The position numbers and the translations under genes were made by a program. Under the pieces are notes generated by a model. That model made no database searches and was not told the origin of the DNA. It saw only the letters and a program-made list of their open reading frames with translations. From assembly GCF_024181225.1 (NCBI RefSeq), contig NZ_CP051198.1, positions 434,001 through 498,000 on the forward strand: a stretch of DNA of 64,000 nt, given 5' to 3'. Position 1 is the stretch's first letter; the number at the start of each line of letters is the position of its first letter. This document shows, piece by piece, positions 59,150 to 64,000 of this stretch. The stretch is from Treponema sp. OMZ 787 (lineage in GTDB: Bacteria > Spirochaetota > Spirochaetia > Treponematales > Treponemataceae).

Positions 59150-60457
59150 TTATTCTGTCTCACATTTACAGTTTTCTTGTTCTTCTTTTAATTTTGCGGT
59201 AACCTTTGATTGGCGGGCCAGACGGTTCGCCAATAGACGCGACAAGAAAATGCCGTAATGCGGATATTCTTCTATCAGTTTCATAAAATTCATCTTAGGA
59301 ATTTTAATGAGAGAGCCTTCGCCTATTGATACTACAGTTGCAGATCTTCTGTCGTTCATTAAAAAAGCCATTTCGCCTATGAATATGTCGGCAGGTGTTA
59401 AGACTGACATCAGTTTATTGTTGACATAAACTGCGTACCGTCCTGAGCTTATATAGAAAAGATCGCTTGAGTCTTCGTTTTCTCGGCAGACAATCTGCAT
59501 ATGTTTAAAACTTAGAAGCTGCTGAGATTTTAAAATAGCAGGTGTAAGGTTTGCTATGTGTCTTTGGTTTTTTACTTCAAAAGAAACTTCGTTGCCTATG
59601 TTATTATAGCGTATGTTTTTGACAAGCGTTTGAGAAAGTTTAATTCCCATACCATGCAGCCCTGCCTCAAAGTCGGCTTCGAGATGACTCCTCCAATCAA
59701 AACCGTTGCCTTCATCCTTAATCGTTATTTTTGTTTTTTCGGGATCAACCGCATATGTGATATAGACTTTTTTCTTTTTTATTTCGGGTTGTTGCTGTTT
59801 TTCGGCAATAAGGTCCAGCATATTTTTTCCGCTTCGCAGCCATTTGTTTTTTTCATTATAGGAAATATTACAGTTTCCATGTTCGACAGCATTAAGTAAA
59901 AATTCCATCATTGCCGTTTGTAATGAAGATCTTTCTTCTTCATTAACTCTGTCTGTGTTATATAGATAGGTGCCGATTAGGTTAGCATAAAAAACAATTT
60001 CAAAAGGATCCGTATCGCTTACAAAATGTCCGGTTTCTTTTTCGTCAGGTCTTTGATGCATTCCTCGGTTGAATAAAAAGTGCTGATGCTGATTTAAAAT
60101 CTTGATTATCTGATTAGTGTTTTTTTCAAAGTCCTTTCTTGTACAGACAAATAAAAAGTTAGGTTCTTTTATTTGTTCGAGTTTTGCCTTTTCATGACGG
60201 GTGTCCGTAATTGCTATAATTCCTCCGAATAAAAGCCATGGGTCGTCTTTTATGATTTTTAAGCAGGCCTCTGCATCGATATTGGGATCTGCAAAATCGA
60301 TAATTTTAATTTCGGGCATTTCATATTTAAAGAATGAAACGATGTTTTCATATTTATCGAGAACGGCAATATCGACGTTTTCAATATTTTCCGCAGCAGC
60401 TTTTAATCCGTTAACTGTAGTTTTTATTGTGCTTATTATAGGTACCTTTTTCATCAT
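59150..60457 (-). CDS. Regulator with receiver-like, HATPase and cyclic-nucleotide-binding domains
   Basis: The 435-residue protein has a receiver-like N-terminus without clear phosphorylation residues (about 1-120). A HATPase_c domain of the anti-sigma/SpoIIAB kind follows (about 165-300: MMEFLLNAVEHGN, IKDEGNGFDW, GMGIKLSQ). A cyclic-nucleotide-binding domain is at about 315-420 (GEMAFLMNDRRSATVVSIGE). It has no transmitter histidine. It probably senses a nucleotide and acts on a partner protein by kinase or binding activity. Confidence 0.82.
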   Translation of the reverse strand: MMKKVPIISTIKTTVNGLKAAAENIENVDIAVLDKYENIVSFFKYEMPEIKIIDFADPNIDAEACLKIIKDDPWLLFGGIIAITDTRHEKAKLEQIKEPNFLFVCTRKDFEKNTNQIIKILNQHQHFLFNRGMHQRPDEKETGHFVSDTDPFEIVFYANLIGTYLYNTDRVNEEERSSLQTAMMEFLLNAVEHGNCNISYNEKNKWLRSGKNMLDLIAEKQQQPEIKKKKVYITYAVDPEKTKITIKDEGNGFDWRSHLEADFEAGLHGMGIKLSQTLVKNIRYNNIGNEVSFEVKNQRHIANLTPAILKSQQLLSFKHMQIVCRENEDSSDLFYISSGRYAVYVNNKLMSVLTPADIFIGEMAFLMNDRRSATVVSIGEGSLIKIPKMNFMKLIEEYPHYGIFLSRLLANRLARQSKVTAKLKEEQENCKCETE

Positions 60458-60526
60458 TATTTCCTTTAAAATATAGTCAGCATTATAGCATAAATTTGAA
60501 ATACATACTATACTTTAAGGATGAAT

Positions 60527-62662
60527 ATGAACGATTTATCTTTTTTTCAAGGAAGATCCGCTCCTTTAGGGGCACAATTAGGCCCTGATGGGGTAAATTT
60601 TAGTGTTTTTTCTCGGAATGCAAAAGAAATAGTCCTTCACTTATTTGAAACAGTAGAGGATTCTGAGCCTATAATATCATATAAACTGGATCCCCAAATA
60701 AATAAAACAGGCGATGTTTGGCATGTTTTTGTTGCCGGGCTTAAGACTTGGGCCTTTTATTTGTATACGGCTGATGGGGATTTTTTGCCTTCGGCCGGCC
60801 GCTTGTTTGATCCAAATAATTACTTACTTGATCCTTATGCAAGGTTAATAAGTGCACATTCAATTTTTAATTCGGAGCAAATTTTTAATCAGATAAAGAG
60901 AAAGGAGCCGGGCGGTAAAAATCAATATAAAAGAACGGCAACCGGTTTTCCGAAGTGTGTGGTTGTCGATGAAAGAGAATTCGATTGGCAGGGCGACAGG
61001 CCTTTAAATATTTCTCTTCAAAAATGCGTAATCTATGAGGCCCATGTAAAAGGATTTTCTTTTTTAAACGATAAGATAAGCCCGTCCAAACGGGGTAAAT
61101 ATTCAGGACTTGTAGAACTTATTCCATATTTAACGGATTTGGGAATCACCTCTCTTGAGCTCCTGCCGGTTTTTGAATTTGATGAAAATGAAAATATGAA
61201 CGTAAACCCGAAAACAGGTCTCAGGTTAAAAAATTATTGGGGCTACAGCACGATTGCTTTTTTTGCACCTAAGGCTCTCTATGCTGAAGATCCTGGAAAT
61301 GCCGTAAACGAGTTTAAATTTATGGTAAGGGAATTTCATAAGGCAGGTATCGAAATAATTTTGGATGTGGTGTTTAATCATACCGCAGAAGGAAACGAAC
61401 ACGGCCCTATTTTTTCTTTTAAAGGATTTGATAATTCTATTTACTATCATCTTGAAGATAATAAGCTTTATTATAAAAATTTTTCAGGCTGCGGCAACAG
61501 TATAAAAACTTCGGAAACTCCGGTAATAAAATTTATTCTTGACTGTCTGCGTTATTGGGTCAGCGAAATGCATGTTGACGGATTCCGTTTCGACTTGGCT
61601 CCTGTCTTGGCCCGCGATAAAGCCGGAAATATAGATTTAAATTCTTTTATGATACAGGCCATTGCAGATGACCCAGTGCTTCATTCCACAAAAATTATAG
61701 CTGAACCTTGGGATGCAGGCGGTGCGTACATGGTTGGAAAATTCCCCGGACGATGGGCCGAATGGAACGATTTGTTTAGGAATTCTGTTAGACAGTTTTG
61801 GCTTCAGCCCAATCCCGATATAAGGCATTTGGCAAGCCGCATCACCGGTTCTTCCGACTTGTATTCTCAAAATGGAAGAAGACCTTATCAGTCAATAAAT
61901 TTTGTGTGCTGCCATGACGGTTTTACTCTTTGGGATTTATTAAGCTATTCCGAAAAACATAATGAAGAAAACGGCGAAAACAATCGGGACGGTTCAAACG
62001 AAAATTTAAGTTATAATCACGGTATAGAAGGCAGGGCTTCTAACGAGGTTGAGCTTATGAGAATGAGGTCTGCTAAAAATATATTAACAAGCCTTATCCT
62101 TTCTGTGGGAACTCCTATGCTCAATATGGGAGATGAAGTATTCAGGACACAAAACGGAAATAATAATACCTATTGTCAAGATAATGAAATGTCTTGGTTT
62201 GATTGGGAACTTGTTGAGGAAAATAAGGATTTTTTTGAGTTTACAAAAAAACTTATAAATTTGCGAAAGACTCATTTTTCATTTTTACGGAAGAGTTTTT
62301 TTTCCGGCGTTTCAAAAATTACGGGAGCTCCCATCGATATAGCTTGGTTTGATCATCAGGCACAAAAACCCAACTGGAATTCTTCTTCAAATTTTTTGGC
62401 TTTTTTAATAGACGGAAATAAAATTAATTTGGAAAGCGACGAAAACGATAATGACTTTTATTTTATGGCCAACAGTTACAACAACGATATAACGGTAAAA
62501 CTTCCTCCTCCGTCTTCCGGCGGAAAAGTTTGGCATCGGCTTATCGATACTTCTTATACCGGCGGAAAAGATTTTTTGGACGAGGAAAACACCGAGCAAA
62601 TTATGAACCAGCAAGTATATGTTGTGCTGGCTAGAACAATTGTGGTTTTAATTTCGAAATAG
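60527..62662 (+). CDS. glgX: Glycogen debranching enzyme (isoamylase type)
   Basis: The protein of about 711 residues has an N-terminal CBM48 domain (GAQLGPDGVNFSVFSRNA) and a GH13_11 core: ILDVVFNHTAEGNE, the nucleophile region VDGFRFDLAPVLARD, acid Glu in IIAEPWDAGG, and NFVCCHDGFTLWDL. It hydrolyses alpha-1,6 branches in glycogen or limit dextrins. I choose ATG 60527 because AAGG lies 6 bases upstream; an ATG at 60521 is too close. It is a single gene with a weak TACTAT -10 box in front. Confidence 0.93.
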   Translation: MNDLSFFQGRSAPLGAQLGPDGVNFSVFSRNAKEIVLHLFETVEDSEPIISYKLDPQINKTGDVWHVFVAGLKTWAFYLYTADGDFLPSAGRLFDPNNYLLDPYARLISAHSIFNSEQIFNQIKRKEPGGKNQYKRTATGFPKCVVVDEREFDWQGDRPLNISLQKCVIYEAHVKGFSFLNDKISPSKRGKYSGLVELIPYLTDLGITSLELLPVFEFDENENMNVNPKTGLRLKNYWGYSTIAFFAPKALYAEDPGNAVNEFKFMVREFHKAGIEIILDVVFNHTAEGNEHGPIFSFKGFDNSIYYHLEDNKLYYKNFSGCGNSIKTSETPVIKFILDCLRYWVSEMHVDGFRFDLAPVLARDKAGNIDLNSFMIQAIADDPVLHSTKIIAEPWDAGGAYMVGKFPGRWAEWNDLFRNSVRQFWLQPNPDIRHLASRITGSSDLYSQNGRRPYQSINFVCCHDGFTLWDLLSYSEKHNEENGENNRDGSNENLSYNHGIEGRASNEVELMRMRSAKNILTSLILSVGTPMLNMGDEVFRTQNGNNNTYCQDNEMSWFDWELVEENKDFFEFTKKLINLRKTHFSFLRKSFFSGVSKITGAPIDIAWFDHQAQKPNWNSSSNFLAFLIDGNKINLESDENDNDFYFMANSYNNDITVKLPPPSSGGKVWHRLIDTSYTGGKDFLDEENTEQIMNQQVYVVLARTIVVLISK

Positions 62663-62774
62663 AATATCGGTATTATGCCTTTAAAAGCCTGCTAATCTAT
62701 GCTACAATATCGTTAAGAAATGTACAACCTTTCGCCATCCGTGGCGGAATATAAACGCAAAGGAGGAGATGGCT

Positions 62775-63543
62775 GTGAGTACTTCAAACCGCAAATACAA
62801 AGACTCGGTTTTTGTAGACCTTTTTGCAGAAGACGAAAAAGCAAAAGAGAATTTTTTATCTCTTTATAATGCTTTGCACGGTACAAACCTGCAAATGTCC
62901 TGTCCTGTAGAAAACATAAGGCTTGATAATGTTATGTACATGAACATAATCAACGATGTTTCCTGCCTTGTAGACAATAAGATTATTATTCTTGCAGAAC
63001 ACCAATCCACTATAAACGAGAATATGCCCAGTCAAGGAATGTACTTCCGTGTACATTCCTTGACTTCGAGTTTTAGGCTTACAGCCTAAAACATCGTGTA
63101 CTTGCGGCTTCTACGGTGTCCGTGCCGTAATCTTAATTAAAGAAGACCGGGTTCTTAGGGCGGAGCCCTAAGCAGTGCGGGAAGGAGAGAGAGGGTTTTA
63201 GGGAGAGAGAGGAAACCTTGCTCTGAACGAGGTGTCCTCTCTCTCCCTAAGAGAACGGCTTTACCAATGCAGTAAAGATATGTATAGAAAAAGGAATCTT
63301 AAAAGAATACTTAACGAGAAAATCACGGGAGGTAATCAATATGTTGGTAGCTGAATATGATTATGATACGGATATAGCAGTACAAAGAGAAGAAAGCCTA
63401 AGGATTGGTATACAACAGGGATTTTCTGACGGGGTATACCAAACAAAGCTTGAGACGGCAAGGAATTTATTTCGGTTAGGGCTGTCGATTGAAAATATAG
63501 CAGAAGCTACCGGCCTTCCTGTTGAAGAAATAGAAAAACTGTA
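62775..63543 (+). pseudogene. Rpn-family PD-(D/E)XK nuclease/transposase gene, disrupted
   Basis: The first 86 residues from GTG 62775 (RKYKDSVFVDLFAEDEKAKE and NALHGTNL) match the N-terminus of Rpn/PDDEXK_2 recombination-promoting nucleases. After EHQSTINENMP the frame enters a 220-bp hairpin array and stops at 63087-63089. At 63251 coding resumes in another frame with the family's C-terminus (KEYLTRKSREVINMLVAEYD and ARNLFRLGLSIENIAEATGL) and ends at TAA 63543. About 70-90 middle codons are missing. GTG 62775 is preferred over ATG 62769, because AGGAGG is 8 bases from it. Confidence 0.85.
63030..63250. repeat. Array of four perfect hairpins replacing the middle of the Rpn gene
   Basis: In order: a 15-bp stem AGTCAAGGAATGTAC (63030-63044) with its complement at 63051-63065; a 9-bp stem TTTTAGGCT (63071-63079) with 63083-63091; an 8-bp stem CTTAGGGC (63154-63161) with 63165-63172; and a 16-bp stem TTAGGGAGAGAGAGGA (63198-63213) with 63235-63250. 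The array has sharp borders with the flanking coding fragments. No open frame of its own is seen. Confidence 0.85.
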
Positions 63544-63579
63544 ACAAAGATAAAATTTTGACACTCAACATTTGTAACC

Positions 63580-63608
63580 TTGACAGCATCTCCCCTTTAC
63601 CTTATAAT
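63580..63608 (+). promoter_or_regulatory. Consensus sigma-70 promoter
   Basis: TTGACA (63580-63585), 17 bases, TATAAT (63603-63608): a full consensus promoter, about 260 bases before the lipoprotein gene. A second weaker one (TAGACA, 18 bases, TATAGT 63696-63701) directly abuts the poly-C run. Confidence 0.85.
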
Positions 63609-63702
63609 ATTGAGTATGGTACAGCACGGTATTCTATTAGATAAAAAATCAATTTTTTACTCAAAAACCCCTAGACAAAGATTAGGAAAATACTGTATAG
63701 TA

Positions 63703-63719
63703 CCCCCCCCCCCCCCCCC
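63703..63719. repeat. Homopolymer run of 17 C
   Basis: The run lies in the untranslated region before the lipoprotein gene, exactly at the expected start point of the TAGACA/TATAGT promoter. As in the glycosyltransferase, it is followed by GAAAAT. Confidence 0.97.
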
Positions 63720-63869
63720 GAAAATAGTTAAGAGTGATGAATGCTTAATTAAGAATTATTTCGGCAAATTCAAATATCTTACACAAATTTTATTCTCACA
63801 CAATTATTTTAGTCTCAATAAAAATATATCTAAAATTTATGCGGATAATATCTGCAAAAAGGAGTTTAT

Positions 63870-64000
63870 ATGAAAACTAATTATGTAAAAACCGGTTTAT
63901 ATTCCCGATATATAAACTTAGGTTTCTTTGTATTGATGGCGGCGCTTTTGTTAAGCAGCCTTGTTACCGGTTGTAAGCAAAATGTAATAAAGAAAAAAAT
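63870..64000 (+). CDS. Lipoprotein, 5' part only
   Basis: The ATG at 63870 follows AAAGGAG. The 43 visible residues form a basic start and a hydrophobic stretch ending in SSLVTGC, a lipobox, so the protein is exported and lipid-anchored. The gene runs off the window. Its long leader with strong promoter and poly-C run suggests a regulated, perhaps phase-variable, surface protein. The family cannot be told from this part. Confidence 0.82.
   Translation, partial: MKTNYVKTGLYSRYINLGFFVLMAALLLSSLVTGCKQNVIKKK

Noticed and set aside
63580-63873. An open frame spanning the 17-C run
   Set aside because: It would start at the TTG of a consensus -35 box, or at an ATG without ribosome site at 63616, and its sequence is not protein-like. 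The promoter reading explains the region better.
1-64000. CRISPR array
   Set aside because: No regularly spaced direct repeats were seen; the repeated elements are attC sites and palindromes with irregular spacing.
1-64000. tRNA or rRNA genes
   Set aside because: No cloverleaf with the conserved T-arm and no rRNA-like stretch was noticed on either strand; a covariance search would be needed for certainty.

Overview
The window comes from a spirochaete, most probably Treponema denticola or a very close relative. The evidence is a low-GC genome with many TTG/GTG starts, a TPP-riboswitch-controlled thiamine ABC transporter, an archaeal-type PheS, flagellar chaperone genes behind a sigma-28 promoter, selenocysteine use, and a cluster of integron-type attC sites. 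The species assignment is inference. No rRNA, tRNA, CRISPR array or integrase gene was found.

Layout. 1-640: end of an unidentified gene and a small membrane protein. 643-4091: thiBPQ thiamine importer behind a TPP riboswitch. 4170-11435: an accessory island with every gene on the minus strand. It carries several attC-like sites, two toxin-antitoxin modules (HigBA and VapBC types), an EEP-family hydrolase, a HicB/DinB-like protein, several orphans, gene fragments and a palindromic repeat family. It looks like integron cassettes without an integrase. 11621-13594: a large orphan gene. 13687-21333: a GntR-controlled operon for glycerol-3-phosphate or polyol metabolism (BON-domain G3P dehydrogenase, FAD oxidoreductase, DUF1667, FGGY kinase, alkylglycerone-phosphate-synthase-like flavoprotein). 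21355-23090: a cystine symporter followed by a small gene with an in-frame UGA, read here as a selenoprotein. 23168-24963: a fused pyrBI gene behind what looks like a translational attenuator with an 18-codon leader peptide.

24960-33084: cyclic-di-GMP genes, an XRE regulator, a rhomboid protease, a Dus enzyme and two unidentified proteins. 33081-37820: an OpgB-like phosphoglycerol transferase, a CofE-like ligase, fliS-flgN, and a thioredoxin-fold lipoprotein. 37843-39890: a NicO metal transporter, a DUF1007 periplasmic protein and a divergent DtxR-type regulator. 39892-42839: an M23 peptidase - bactofilin - YaaR - RicT operon, probably for cell envelope and morphology. 43092-47654: pheS, a glycosyltransferase whose N-terminus is encoded by a run of 15 C (phase-variation candidate), and a GH13 glucosidase. 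48714-54368: an ABC importer of the sugar/nucleoside permease type with a DUF3798 binding lipoprotein. 54516-62662: an AAA-ATPase/PD-(D/E)XK protein, mtnN-aroB-cysteine desulfurase, a regulatory ATPase with a cyclic-nucleotide-binding domain, and glgX. 62775-64000: an Rpn-family nuclease gene broken by a 220-bp array of perfect hairpins, then a lipoprotein gene behind a strong promoter and a run of 17 C.

The most notable points are the UGA-containing gene behind tcyP, the pyrBI attenuator, the integrase-less cassette cluster, apparently leaderless starts on toxin-antitoxin and regulator genes, two long poly-C tracts, and the hairpin array at the right end.
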